From Amaranthus tricolor (taxonomy: Eukaryota > Streptophyta > Magnoliopsida > Caryophyllales > Amaranthaceae): a stretch of DNA of 64,000 nt. The position numbers and the translations under genes are program-made. Shown here piece after piece: positions 1-14,500 of the stretch. Under the pieces are notes generated by a model. The model had not been told where the DNA came from. It did not search any database and was given only the letters and a program-made list of their open reading frames with translations. The stretch spans positions 17,822,519 to 17,886,518 of the forward strand of contig NC_080052.1 in the NCBI RefSeq assembly GCF_026212465.1. The letters run 5' to 3'. Numbering within the stretch: position 1 is the first letter of the stretch; each line of letters begins with the position of its first letter.

Positions 1-3000
1 TATAGTGTGGAAGTGGTTAGAATTGAAAATTATAGTCATATGCTAGAAATTACGTGTTAAGTTGCGATTTTATGCGTTTTTAAGTTTTTTGGCACTTACG
101 CGCATAAAGTAGCTCAAACTTGGTTTGTTTTGCACGAAACATGGCACACAACCCTATTTTGTATATATATTATTGTGTTGAAGTGGTTAGTATTGAAAAT
201 CATAGTCATATGGTAGAAATTACGTGTTAAGTTGCGATTTTATGCGTTTTAAAACTTTTTTGGCACTTTCGCGCATAAAAGAGCTCAAACTCGGTTTGTT
301 TTCCACGAAAGTTGGCAAACAACACTATTTGGTATATATTATTGTGTTGAAGTGGTTAGAATTATAAATCATAGTTATATACTAGAAATTACGTGTTAAG
401 TTGCGATTTTATGCGTTTTTAAGCTTTTTTGGCACTTTCGCGCATAAAAGTAGGTCAAAGTTGGTTTGTTTTGCACGAAACTTGGTCCAAAACACTATTT
501 GATGTATATTAATGTGTTGAAGTGTTAGAATTGAAAATCATAGTCATATTCTAGAAATTACGTGTTAAGTTGCGATTTCATGCGTTTTTAAGCTTTTTTA
601 GCACTTTCGCGCATAAAGTTGCTCAAACTTGGTTTGTTTTGCACGAAACTTGGTACACAACATTATTTTGTATATATTATTGTGTTGAAGTGGTTAAATT
701 TAAAAATCATAGTAGTATGTTAGAAATTACTTGTTAAGTTGCGATTTTATGCGTTTTTATGCTTTTTTGGCACTTTGGCTCATAAAAGACCTCAATCTTG
801 GTTTGTTTTGCACGAAACTTGGCAGACAACACAATTTAGTATACATTATAGTGTTGAAGTGGTTAAAATTGAAAATCATAGTCATATGCTAGAAATTATG
901 TGTTAAATGGCGATTTTATGCGTCTTTAAGCTTTTTCGGCACTTTCGCGCATAAAATAGCTCAAACTTGGTTTGTTTTGCACTAAACTTGGCAAAAAACA
1001 CTCTTTGATATATATTATTTTGTTAAAGTGGTTAGAATTGAAAATCATAGTCATATGCTAGAAATTACGTGTTAAGTTGCGATTTTACGGGTTTTTAAAT
1101 ATTTTTGGCACTTACGCTCATAAAGTAGTTCAAACTTGGTTTATTTTTCACGAAACATGGCACACAACACTAATTGGTATACATATTATTGTTTTGAAGT
1201 GGTTAGAATTGAAAATCATAGTCATGTGCTAGAAAATTACGTGTTAAGTTGTGATTTTATGCGTTTTAAATTTTTTTTAGCACTTTTGCGCATAAAAGAG
1301 CTCACACTTGGTTTGTTTTGCACGAAACTTGGCAAAAAACACAATTTGGTATATATTATTGTGTTTAAGTTGTTAGAATTGAAAATCATAGTCATATGCT
1401 AGAAATTACGTGTTAATTTGCGATTTTATGCGGGTTATTAAGCTTTTTCGGCACTTTCGCGCATAAAGTAGCTCAAACTTGGTTTGTTTTGCACGAAACT
1501 TGGCACAAAACACTATTTGATATATATTATTGTGTTGAAGTTGTTAGAATTGAAAATCATAGTCATATGCTAAAAATTATGTGTTAAGTTGCGATTTTAT
1601 GCGTTTTAAAGATTTTTTAGCACTTTCGCACGTAAAATAGCTCCAACTTGGTTTGTTTTGCACGAAACTTGGTACACAACATTATTTTCTATATATTATT
1701 GTGTTGAAGTGGTTAGAAATTAAAATCATAGGCATATACTAGAAATTAATCGTTAAGTTGCGATTTTACTGGTTTTTAAGTATTTTTGGCACTTACGCGC
1801 ATCAAGTAGCTCAAACTTGGTTTGTTTTGCACGAAACATGGCACACAACACTATTTAGTATCTATATTAGTGTGTTGAAGTGGTTAGAAATGAAAATCAT
1901 AGTCATATGTTAGAAATTACGTGATAAGTTGCGATTTTATGCGTTTTAAAGCTTTTTTGGCACTTTCGCGCATAAAAGAGCTCAATCTTGGTTTGTTTCG
2001 CACGAAACTTGGCAAACAACACTATTTGGTTAATATTACTGTGTTGAAGTGGGTAGGATTTAAAAACATAGTCATATGCTAGAAATTATGTGTTAAGTTG
2101 CGATTTTATGAGTTTTTAAGCTTTTTTAACACTTTCGCGCTTAATGTAGCTCAAACTTGGTTTGTTTTGCACGAAACTTGGCAAACAACACTATTTGGTT
2201 AATAATACTGTTTTGAAGTGGTTAGAATTGAAAATCATAGTCATATGCTAGAAATTACGTGTTAAATTGAGATTTTATGCGTTTTCAAGCTTTTCGGCAC
2301 TTTCGCGCATAAAATAGCTCAAACTTGGTTTGTTTTGCACGAAACTTGGCACACAACACTATTTGGTTTATATAATTGTGCTGAAGTGGTTACAATTGAA
2401 AATCATAGTCATATGCTAGAAATTACATGTTAAGTTGCGATTTTATGCGTTTTTTTAGCTTTTTGGCACTTACGCGCATCATATAGCTCAAACTTGGTTT
2501 GTTTTGAACGAAATTTGGTACTCAACACTATTTGGTATATATTATTGTGTTGAAGTGGTTAGAATTGAAAATCACAGTCATATGCTAGAAATTACGTGTT
2601 AAGTTACGATTTTATGCGTTTTTAAGCTTTTTGGCACTTACGCGCACAAAGTAGCTCAAACTTGGTTTGTTTTGCACGAAACTCTGTACACAACACTATT
2701 TGGTATATTTTATTGTGTTGAAGTGGTTAGAATTCAAAATCATAGTCATACGCTAGAAATTACGTGTTAAGTTGCGATTTTATGCGTTTTTAAGTTTTTT
2801 TTTGGCACTTACGCTCATAAAGTAGCTCAAACTAGGTTTGTTTTTCACGAAACTTGGCACACAACACTAATTGGTATACATATTATTGTTTTGAAGTGGT
2901 TAGAATTGAAAATCATAGTCATGTGCTAGAAATTACGTGTTAAGTTGAGATTTTATGCGTTTTTAAGCTTTTTTAGCCCTTTTGCGCATAAAAGAGCTCA

Positions 3001-6000
3001 CACTTGGTTTGTTTTGCACGAAACTTGGCAAAGAACACTATTTGGTATATATTATTGTGTTTAAGTTGTTAGAATTGAAAATCATAGTCATATGCTAGAA
3101 ATTACGTGTTAAGTTGCGATTTTATGCGTTATTAAGCTTTTTCGGCACTTTCGCGCATAAAGTTGCTCAAACTTGGTTTGTTTTGCACGAAACTTGGCAC
3201 AAAACACTATTTGATATATATTATTGTGTTGAAGTGGTTAGAATTGAAAATCATGTGTTAAGTTGCGATTTTATGCGTTTTAAAGGTTTTTTAGCACTTT
3301 CGCACATAAAATAGCTCCAACTTGGTTTGTTTTGCACGAAACTTGGTACACAACAGTATTTTCTATATATTATTGTGTTGAAGTGGTTAGAAATGAAAAT
3401 CATAGGCATATGCTAGAAATTAATCGTTAGGTTGCGATTTTACGGGTTTTTTAAGTATTTTTGGCACTTACGCGCATAAAGTAGCTCAAACTTTATTTGT
3501 TTTGCACGAAACATGTCACACAACACCATTTGGTATCTATATTATTGTGTTGAAGTGGTTAGAAATTACGTGATAAGTTGCGATTTTATGCGTTTTAAAG
3601 CTTTTTTGGCACTTTCGCGCATATAAGAGCTCAATCTTGGTTTGTTTTGCACGAAACTTGGCAAACAACACTATTTGGTTTATATTACTGTGTTGAAGTG
3701 GTTAGAATTGAAAATCATAGTCATATGCTAGAAATTACGTGTTAAATTCTGATTTTATGCGTTTTCAAGCTTTTCGGCACTTTCGCGCATAAACTAGCCC
3801 AAACATGGTTTGTTATGCACGAAACTTGGCACAAAACACTATTTGATATATATTATTGTGTTTAAGTGGGTAGGATTTAAAATCATAGTCATATGCTAGA
3901 AATTACGTGTTAAGTTGCGATTTTATGCGTTTTAAAGCTTTTTTAGCACTTTCGCGCTTCAAGTAGCTCAAACTTGGTTTGTTTTGAACGAAACATGGTA
4001 CACAACACTATTTGGAATATATTATTGTGTTGAAGTGGTTAGAATTGTAAATCATAGTCATATGGTAGAAATTACGTGTTAAGTTGTGATTTTATGCGTT
4101 TTTATGCTTTTTCGGCACTTTCGGGAATAAAGTAGCTGAAACTTGGTTTGTTTTGCACGAAACTTGGCACACAACACTATTTGGTTTATATAATTGTGTT
4201 GAAGTGGTTAGAATTGAAAATCATAGTCATATGCTGGAAATTACATGTTAAGTTGCGATTTTATGTGTTTTTAAGCTTTTTGGCACTCACGCGCATAAAA
4301 TAGCTCAAACTTGGTTTGTTTTGCACGAAATTTGGTACTCAACACTATTTGGTATATATTAATGTGTTGAAGTGGTTAGATTTGAAAATCACAGTCATAT
4401 GCTTGAAATTACGTGTTAAGTTGCGATTTTATGCGTTTTTAAGCTTTTTGGCACTTACGCGCATAAAGTAGCTCAAACTTGGTTTGATTTGCACGAAACT
4501 CTGTACACAACACTATTTGGTATATTTTATTGTGTTGAAGTGGTTAGAATTCAAAATCATAGTCATACGCCAGAAATTACGTCTTAAGTTGCGATTTTAT
4601 GCGTTTTTAAGTTTTTTTTTTGGCACTTTCGCGCATAAAGTAGCTAAAACTTTGTTTGTTTTGCATGAAACATGGCACACAACACTAATTGGTATACATA
4701 TTATTGTTTTGAAGTGGTTAGAACTGAAAATCATAGTCATGTGCTAGAAATTACGTGTTAAGTTGAGATTTTATGCGTTTTAAAGCTTTTTTAGCACTTT
4801 TGCGCATAAAAGAGCTCACACTTGGTTTGTTTTGCACGAAACTTGGCAAAGAACACTATTTGGTATATATTATTGTGTTTAAGTTGTTAGAATTGAAAAT
4901 CATAGTCATATGGTAGAAATTACGTGTTAAGTTGCAATTTTATGCGTTTTTAAGTTTTTTCGGCACTTTCGCGCATAAAGTAGCTCAAACTTGGTATGTT
5001 TTGCACGAAACTCTGTACACAACAATATTTGGTATATTTTATTGTGTTGAAGTGGTTAGAATTCAAAATCATAGTCATACGCTAGAAATTACGTGTTAAG
5101 TTGCGATTTTATGCGTTTTTAAGTTTTTTTTTGGCACTTACGCTCATAAAGTAGCTCAAACTTGGTTTATTTTTCACGAAACATGGCACACAACACTAAT
5201 TGGTATACATATTATTGTTTTGAAGTGGTTAGAATTGAAAATCATAGTCATGTGCTAGAAATTACGTGTTAAGTTGTGATTTTATGCGTTTTAAATTTTT
5301 TTTAGCACTTTTGCGCATAAAAGAGCTCACACTTGGTTTGTTTTGCACGAAACTTGGCAAAAAACACTATTTGGTATATATTATTGTGTTTAAGTTGTTA
5401 GAATTGAAAATCATAGTCATATGCTAGAAATTACGTGTTAATTTGCGATTTTATGCGGGTTATTAAGCTTTTTCGGCACTTTCGCGCATAAAGTAGCTCA
5501 AACTTGGTTTGTTTTGCACGAAACTTGGCACAAAACACTATTTGATATATATTATTGTGTTGAAGTTGTTAGAATTGAAAATCATAGTCATATGCTAAAA
5601 ATTATGTGTTAAGTTGCGATTTTATGCGTTTTAAAGCTTTTTTAGCACTTTCGCACGTAAAATAGCTCCAACTTGGTTTGTTTTGCACAAAACTTGGTAC
5701 ACAACATTATTTTCTATATATTATTGTGTTGAAGTGGTTAGAAATTAAAATCATAGGCATATGCTAGAAATTAATCGTTAAGTTGCGATTTTACGGGTTT
5801 TTAAGTATTTTTGGCACTTACGCGCATCAAGTAGCTCAAACTTGGTTTGTTTTGCACGAAATATGGCACACAACACTATTTAGTATCTATATTAGTGTGT
5901 TGAAGTGGTTAGAAATGAAAATCATAGTCATATGTTAGAAATTACGTGATAAGTTGCGATTTTATGCGTTTTAAAGCTTTTTTTGGCACTTTCGCGCATA

Positions 6001-9000
6001 AAAGAGCTCAATCTTGGTTTGTGTTGCACGAAACTTGGCAAACAACACTATTTGGTTAATATTACTGTGTTGAAGTGGGTAGGATTGAAAATCATAGTCA
6101 TATGCTAGAAATTACATGTTAAGTTGCGATTTTATGCATTTTTTAGCTTTTTGGCACTTACGCGCTTAAAATAGCTCAAACTTGGTTTGTTTTGCACGAA
6201 ATTTGGTACTCAACACTATTTGGTATATATTATTGTGTTGAAGTGGTTAGAATTGAAAATCACAGTCATATGCTAGAAATTACGTGTTAAGTTGCGATTT
6301 TATGCGTTTTTAAGCTTTTTGGCACTTACGCGCACAAAGTAGCTCAAACTTGGTTTGTTTTGCACGAAACACTGTACACAACACTATTTGGTATATTTTA
6401 TTGTGTTGAAGTGGTTTGAATTCAAAATCATAGTCATACGCTAGAAATTACGTGTTAAGTCGCGATTTTATGCGTTTTTAAGTTTTTTTTTGGCACTTAC
6501 ACTCATAAAGTAGCTCAAACTAGGTTTGTTTTTCACGAAACTTGGCACACAACACTAATTGGTATACATATTATTGTTTTGAAGTGGTTAGAATTGAAAA
6601 TCATAGTCATGTGCTAGAAATTACGTGTTAAGTTGAGATTTTATGCGTTTTAAAGCTTTTTTAGCACTTTTGCGCATAAAAGAGCTCACACTTGGTTTGT
6701 TTTGCACGAAACTTGGCAAAGAACACTATTTGGTATATATTATTGTGTTTAAGTTGTTAGAAACGAAAATCATAGTCATATGCTAGAAATTACGTGTTAT
6801 TTTGCGATTTTATGCGTTATTAAGCTTTTTGGGCACTTTCGCGCATAAAGTAGCTCAAACTTGGTTTGTTTTTCACGAAACTTGGCACAAAACACTATTT
6901 GATATATATTATTGTGTTGAAGTGGTTAGATTTGAAAATCATGTGTTAAGTTGCGATTTTATGCGTTTTAAAAGTTTTTTAGCACTTTCGCACATAAAAT
7001 AGCTCCAACTTGGTTTGTTTTGCACGAAACTTGGTACACAACAGTATTTTCTATATATTATTGTGTTGAAGTGGTTAGAAATGAAAATCATAGGCATATG
7101 CTAGAAATTAATCGTTAGGTTGCGATTTTACGGGTTTTTAAGTATTTTTGGCACTTACGCGCATAAAGTAGCTCAAACTTTATTTGTTTTGCACGAAACA
7201 TGTCACACAACACCATTTGGTATCTATATTATTGTGTTGAAGTGGTTAGAAATTACGTGATAAGTTGCGATTTTATGCGTTTTAAAGCTTTTTTGGCACT
7301 TTCGCGCATATAAGAGCTCAATCTTGGTTTGTTTTGCACGAAACTTGGCAAACAACACCATTTGGTTTATATTACTGTGTTGAAGTGGTTAGAATTGAAA
7401 ATCATAGTCATATGCAAGAAATTACGTGTTAAATTCTGATTTTATGCGTTTTCAAGGTTTTCGGCACTTTCGCGCATAAACTAGCCCAAACTTGGTTTGT
7501 TATGCACGAAACTTGGCACAAAACACTATTTGATATATATTATTGTGTTGAAGTGGGTAGGATTTAAAATCATAGTCATATGCTAGAAATTACGTGTTAA
7601 GTTGCGATTTTATGCGTTTTAAAGCTTTTTTAGCACTTTCGCGCTTCAAGTAGCTCAAACTTGGTTTGTTTTGAACGAAACATGGTACACAACACTATTT
7701 GGAATATATTATTGTGTTGAAGTGGTTAGAATTGTAAATCATAGTCATATGGTAGAAATTACGTGTTAAGTTGCGATTTTATGCGTTTTTATGCTTTTTC
7801 GGCACTTTCGGGAATAAAGTAGCTGAAACTTGGTTTGTTTTGCACGAAACTTGGCACACAACACTATTTGGTTTATATAATTGTGTTGAAGTGGTTAGAA
7901 TTGAAAATCATAGTCATATGCTGGAAATTACATGTTAAGTTGCGATTTTATGCGTTTTTAAGCTTTTTGGCACTCACGCGCATAAAATAGCTCAAACTTG
8001 GTTTGTTTTGCACGAAATTTGGTACTCAACACTATTTGGTATATATTAATGTGTTGAAGTGGTTAGATTTGAAAATCACAGTCATATGCTTGAAATTACG
8101 TGTTAAGTTGCGATTTTATGCGTTTTTAAGCTTTTTGGCACTTATGCGCATAAAGTAGCTCAAACTTGGTTTGATCTGCACGAAACTCTGTACACAACAC
8201 TATTTGGTATATTTTATTGTGTTGAAGTGGTTAGAATTCAAAATCATAGTCATACGCCAGAAATTACGTCTTAAGTTGCGATTTTATGCGTTTTTAAGTT
8301 TTTTTTTTGTCACTTTCGTGCATAAAGTAGCTAAAACTTTGTTTGTTTTGCATGAAACATGGCACACAACACTAATTGGTATACATATTATTGTTTTGAA
8401 TTGGTTAGAATTGAAAATCATAGTCATATGCTAGAAATTACGTGTTAAGTTGCGATTTTATGCGTTATTAAGCTTTTTCGGCACTTTCGCGCATAAAGTA
8501 GCTCAAACTTGGTTTGTTTTGCACGAAACTTGGCACAAAACACTATTTGATATATATTATTGTGTTGAAGTGGTTAGAATTGAAAATCATGTGTTAAGTT
8601 GCGATTTTATGCGTTTTAAAGGTTTTTTAGCACTTTCGCACATAAAATAGCTCCAACTTGGTTTGTTTTGCACGAAACTTGGTACACAACAGTATTTTCT
8701 ATATATTATTGTGTTGAAGTGGTTAGAAATGAAAATCATAGGCATATGCTAGAAATTAATCGTTAGGTTGCGATTTTACGGGTTTTTAAGTATTTTTGGC
8801 ACTTACGCGCATAAAGTAGCTCAAACTTTATTTGTTTTGCACGAAACATGTCACACAACACCATTTGGTATCTATATTATTGTGTTGAAGTGGTTAGAAA
8901 TTACGTGATAAGTTGCGATTTTATGCGTTTTAAAGCTTTTTTGGCACTTTCGCGCATATAAGAGCTCAATCTTGGTTTGTTTTGCACGAAACTTGGCAAA

Positions 9001-11400
9001 CAACACCATTTGGTTTATATTACTGTGTTGAAGTGGTTAGAATTGAAAATCATAGTCATATGCAAGAAATTACGTGTTAAATTCTGATTTTATGCGTTTT
9101 CAAGCTTTTCGGCACTTTCGCGCATAAACTAGCCCAAACTTGGTTTGTTATGCACGAAACTTGGCACAAAACACTATTTGATATATATTATTGTGTTGAA
9201 GTGGGTAGGATTTAAAATCATAGTCATATGCTAGAAATTACGTGTTAAGTTGCGATTTTATGCGTTTTAAAGCTTTTTTAGCACTTTCGCGCTTCAAGTA
9301 GCTCAAACTTGGTTTGTTTTGAACGAAACATGGTACACAACACTATTTGGAATATATTATTGTGTTGAAGTGGTTAGAATTGTAAATCATAGTCATATGG
9401 TAGAAATTACGTGTTAAGTTGCGATTTTATGCGTTTTTATGCTTTTTCGGCACTTTCGGGAATAAAGTAGCTGAAACTTGGTTTGTTTTGCACGAAACTT
9501 GGCACACAACACTATTTGGTTTATATAATTGTGTTGAAGTGGTTAGAATTGAAAATCATAGTCATATGCTGGAAATTACATGTTAAGTTGCGATTTTATG
9601 CGTTTTTAAGCTTTTTGGCACTCACGCGCATAAAATAGCTCAAACTTGGTTTGTTTTGCACGAAATTTGGTACTCAACACTATTTGGTATATATTAATGT
9701 GTTGAAGTGGTTAGATTTGAAAATCACAGTCATATGCTTGAAATTACGTGTTAAGTTGCGATTTTATGCGTTTTTAAGCTTTTTGGCACTTATGCGCATA
9801 AAGTAGCTCAAACTTGGTTTGATTTGCACGAAACTCTGTACACAACACTATTTGGTATATTTTATTGTGTTGAAGTGGTTAGAATTCAAAATCATAGTCA
9901 TACGCCAGAAATTACGTCTTAAGTTGCGATTTTATGCGTTTTTAAGTTTTTTTTTTGGCACTTTCGCGCATAAAGTAGCTAAAACTTTGTTTGTTTTGCA
10001 TGAAACATGGCACACAACACTAATTGGTATACATATTATTGTTTTGAAGTGGTTAGAATTGAAAATCATAGTCATATGCTAGAAATTACGTGTTAAGTTG
10101 CGATTTTATGCGTTATTAAGCTTTTTCGGCACTTTCGCGCATAAAGTAGCTCAAACTTGGTTTGTTTTGCACGAAACTTGGCACAAAACACTATTTGATA
10201 TATATTATTGTGTTGAAGTGGTTAGAATTGAAAATCATGTGTTAAGTTGCGATTTTATGCGTTTTAAAGGTTTTTTAGCACTTTCGCACATAAAATAGCT
10301 CCAACTTGGTTTGTTTTGCACGAAACTTGGTACACAACACTATTTTCTATATATTATTGTGTTGAAGTGGTTAGAAATGAAAATCATAGGCATATGCTAG
10401 AAATTAATCGTTAGGTTGCGATTTTACGGGTTTTTAAGTATTTTTGGCACTTACGCGCATAAAGTAGCTCAAACTTTATTTGTTTTGCATGAAACATGTC
10501 ACACAACACCATTTGGTATCTATATTATTGTGTTGAAGTGGTTAGAAATTACGTGATAAGTTGCGATTTTATGCGTTTTAAAGCTTTTTTGGCACTTTCG
10601 CGCATATAAGAGCTCAATCTTGGTTTGTTTTGCACGAAACTTGGCAAACAACCACCATTTGGTTTATATTACTGTGTTGAAGTGGTTAGAATTGAAAATC
10701 ATAGTCATGTGCTAGAAATTACGTGTTAAGTTGAGATTTTATGTGTTTTAAAGCTTTTTTAGCACTTTTGCGCATAAAAGAGCTCACACTTGGTTTGTTT
10801 TGCACGAAACTTGGCAAAGAACACTATTTGGTATATATTATTGTGTTTAAGTTGTTAGAATTGAAAATCATAGTCATATGGTAGAAATTACGTGTTAAGT
10901 TGCAATTTTATGCGTTTTTAAGCTTTTTCGGCACTTTCGCGCATAAAGTCGCTCAAACTTGGTATGTTTTGCACGAAACTCTGTACACAACAATATTTGG
11001 TATATTTTATTGTGTTGAAGTGGTTAGAATTCAAAATCATAGTCATACGCTAGAAATTACGTGTTAAGTTGCGATTTTATGCGTTTTTAAGTTTTTTTTT
11101 GGCACTTACGCTCATAAAGTAGCTCAAACTTGGTTTATTTTTCACGAAACATGGCACACAACACTAATTGGTATACATATTATTGTTTTGAAGTGGTTAG
11201 AATTGAAAATCATAGTCATGTGCTAGAAATTACGTGTTAAGTTGTGATTTTATGCGTTTTAAATTTTTTTTAGCACTTTTGCGCATAAAAGAGCTCACAC
11301 TTGGTTTGTTTTGCACGAAACTTGGCAAAAAACACTATTTGGTATATATTATTGTGTTTAAGTTGTTAGAATTGAAAATCATAGTCATATGCTAGAAATT
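1..11400. repeat. Satellite array, left segment (about 169-bp monomer)
   Basis: Head-to-tail copies of an AT-rich unit run without a break. The phrase AAGTGGTTAGAATT recurs at positions 11, 181, 350, 520 and 688, which gives a period of 168-170 bp. Each unit carries the fixed blocks TCATATGCTAGAAATTACGTG, TTGCGATTTTATGCG, CACTTTCGCGCATAAA and TTGGTTTGTTTTGCACGAAA in that order. Variant monomers (CACTTACGCGC, CTCTGTACACAAC, TTACGGGTTTTTAAGTA and others) recur in a fixed order, which is higher-order organisation. The array runs off the left edge of the window. Short open frames of 60-95 codons occur but are by-products of the repeat. A monomer of this length is typical of plant centromeric satellites, but centromere function is only inferred. 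Confidence 0.97.
6802..10706. repeat. 1648-bp higher-order repeat, two full tandem copies plus a partial third
   Basis: Copies start at 6802, 8450 and 10098 and are nearly identical. The third copy departs from the pattern near 10706. An earlier copy begins at 3114 and is separated from the next by an inserted block of about 2.04 kb (roughly 4750-6800). Each copy is about ten monomers. Two of the monomers carry diagnostic internal deletions: one lacks the AGTCATATGCTAGAAATTAC block, giving GAAAATCATGTGTTAAG, and one reads GTGGTTAGAAATTACGTGATAAG. Ten times 169 bp minus these two deletions gives about the observed 1648 bp. Confidence 0.9.
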
Positions 11401-11500
11401 NNNNNNNNNNNNNNNNNNNNNNNNNNNNNNNNNNNNNNNNNNNNNNNNNNNNNNNNNNNNNNNNNNNNNNNNNNNNNNNNNNNNNNNNNNNNNNNNNNNN
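11401..11500. other. Assembly gap (100 N)
   Basis: Exactly 100 unknown bases, the usual placeholder for a scaffold gap of unknown size. The 120 bp just before it (11281-11400) and the 122 bp just after it (11501-11622) are the same satellite sequence, apart from two extra C bases in the downstream copy. The contig ends therefore seem to overlap, and the true gap may be zero or negative. A short minus-strand open frame across the gap is meaningless. Confidence 0.98.
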
Positions 11501-14500
11501 GCGCATAAAAGAGCTCACACCTTGGTTTGTTTTGCCACGAAACTTGGCAAAAAACACTATTTGGTATATATTATTGTGTTTAAGTTGTTAGAATTGAAAA
11601 TCATAGTCATATGCTAGAAATTACGTGTTAATTTGCGATTTTTATGCGGGTTATTAAGCTTTTTCGGCACTTTCGCGCATAAAGTAGCTCAAACTTGGTT
11701 TGTTTTGGCACGAAACTTGGCACAAAACACTATTTGATATATATTATTGTGTTGAAGTTGTTAGAATTGAAAATCATAGTCATATGCTAAAAATTATGTG
11801 TTAAGTTGCGATTTTATGCGTTTTAAAGCTTTTTTAGCACTTTCGCACGTAAATAGCTCCAACTTGGTTTGTTTTGCACGAAACTTGGTACACAACATTA
11901 TTTTCTATATATTATTGTGTTGAAGTGGTTAGAAATTAAATCATAGGCATATGCTAGAAATTAATCGTTATGTTGCGATTTTACGGGTTGTTAAGTATTT
12001 TTGGCACTTACGCGCATCAAGTAGCTCAAACTTGGTTTGTTTTTGCACGAAATATGGCACACAACACTATTTAGTATCTATATTAGTGTGTTGAAGTGGT
12101 TAGAAATGAAAATTCATAGTCATATGTTAGAAATTACGTGATAAGTTGCGATTTTATGCGTTTTAAAGCTTTTTTGGCACTTTCGCGCATAAAAGAGCTC
12201 AATCTTGGTTTGTGTTGCACGAAACTTGGCAAACAACACTATTTGGTTAATATTACTGTGTTGAAGTGGGTAGGATTGAAAATCATAGTCATATGCTAGA
12301 AATTATGTGTTAAGTTGCGATTTTATGCGTTTTTAAGCTTTTTTAGCACTTTCGCGCTTAAGTAGCTCAAACTTGGTTTGTTTTGCACGAAACTTGGCAA
12401 ACAACACTATTTGGTTAATATAACTGTGTTGAAGTGGTTAGAATTGAAAATCATAGTCATATGCTAGAAATTACGTGTTAAATTGTGATTTTATGCGTTT
12501 TAAAGCTTTTTTGGCACTTTCGAGCGTAAAAGAGCTCAATCTTGGTTTGTTTTGCACAAAACTTGGCAAACAACACTATTTGGTTTATATTACTGTGTTG
12601 AAGTGGTTATAATTTAAAATCATAGTCATGTGCTAGAAATTACGTGTTAAGTTGAGATTTTATGCGTTTTAAAGCTTTTTTAGCACTTTTGCGCATAAAA
12701 GAAGCTCACATTTGGTTTGTTTTGCACGAAACTTGGCACAAAACACTATTTGATATATATTATTGTGTTGATGTGGGTAGGATTGAAAATCATTGTCTTA
12801 TACTAGAAATTACGTGTTAAGTTGCGATTTTATGCATTTTTAAGCTTTTTTAGCACTTTCGCGCTTAAAGTAGCTCAAACTTGGTTCGTTTTGCACGAAA
12901 CATGGTACACAACACTATTTGGAATATATTATTGTGTTGAAGTGGTTATAATTGAAAATCATAGTCATATGGTAGAAATTACGTGTTAAGTTGAGATTTT
13001 ATGCGTTTTAATGCTTTTTTAGCACTTTTGCGCATAAAAGAGCTCACATTTGGTTTGTTTTGCACGAAACTTGGCACAAAACACTATTTGATATATATTA
13101 TTGTGTTGATGTGGGTAGGATTGAAAATCATTGTCTTATACTAGAAATTACGTGTTAAGTTGCGATTTTATGCATTTTTAAGCTTTTTTAGCACTTTCGC
13201 GCTTAAAGTAGCTCAAACTTGGTTCGTTTTGCACGAAACATGGTACACAACCACTATTTGGAATATATTATTGTGTTGAAGTGGTTATAATTGAAAATCA
13301 TAGTCATATGGTAGAAATTACGTGTTAAGTTGCGATTTTATGCGGTTTTAAGCTTTTTCGGCACTTTCGGGAATAAAGTAGCTTAAACTTGGTTTGTTTT
13401 GCAGGAAACTTGGAACACAACACTATTTGGTTTATATAATTGTGTTGAAGTGGTTAGAATTGAAAATCATAGTCATATGCTAGAAATTACAAGATAAGTT
13501 GCGATGTTATGCGTTTTTAAGCTTTTTGGCACTTACGCGCATAAAATAGCTCAAACTTGGTTTGTTTTGCACGAAATTTGGTACTCAACACTATTTGGTA
13601 TATATTATTGTGTTGAAGTGGTTAGAATTGATAATCACAGTCATATGCTAGAAATTACGTGTTAAGTTGCGATTTTATGCGTTTTTAAGCTTTTTGGCAC
13701 TTACGCGCATAAAGTTGCTCAAACTTGGTTTGTTTTGCACGAAACTCTGTACTACAACACTATTTGGTATATTTTGTTGTGTTGAAGTGGTTAGAATTCA
13801 AAATCATAGTCATACGCAAGAAATTACGTCTTAAGTTGCGATTTTATGCGTTTTTAAGTTTTTTTTTGGCACTTTCGCGCATAAAGTAGCTAAAACTTTG
13901 TTTGTTTTGCATGAAACATGGCACACAACACTAATTGGTATACATATTATTGTTTTGAAGTGGTTATAATTGAATATCATAGTCATGTGCTAGAAATTAC
14001 GTGTTAAGTTGAGATTTTATGCGTTTTAAAGCTTTTTTTAGCACTTTTGCGCATAAAAGAGCTCACACTTGGTTTGTTTTGCACGAAACTTGGCAAAGAA
14101 CACTATTTGGTATATATTATTGTGTTTTAAGTTTTTAGAATTGAAAATCATAGTCATATGGTAGAAATTACGTGTTAAGTTGCAATTTTATGCGTTTTTA
14201 AGCTTTTTCCGGCACTTTCGCGCATAAAGTAGCTCAAACTTGGTTTGTTTTGCACGAAACCTGGCACAAAACACTATTTGATATATATTATTGTGTTGAA
14301 GTGGTTAGAATTGAAAAATCATAGTTATATGCTAGAAATTATGTGTTAAGTTGCGATTTTATGCGTTTTAAAGCTATTTTAGCACTTTCGCACATAAAAT
14401 AGCTCCAACTTGTTTTGTTTTGCACGAACTTGGCACACAACAGTATTTTCTATATATTATTGTTTTGAAGTGGTTAGAAATGAAAATCATAGGCATATGC

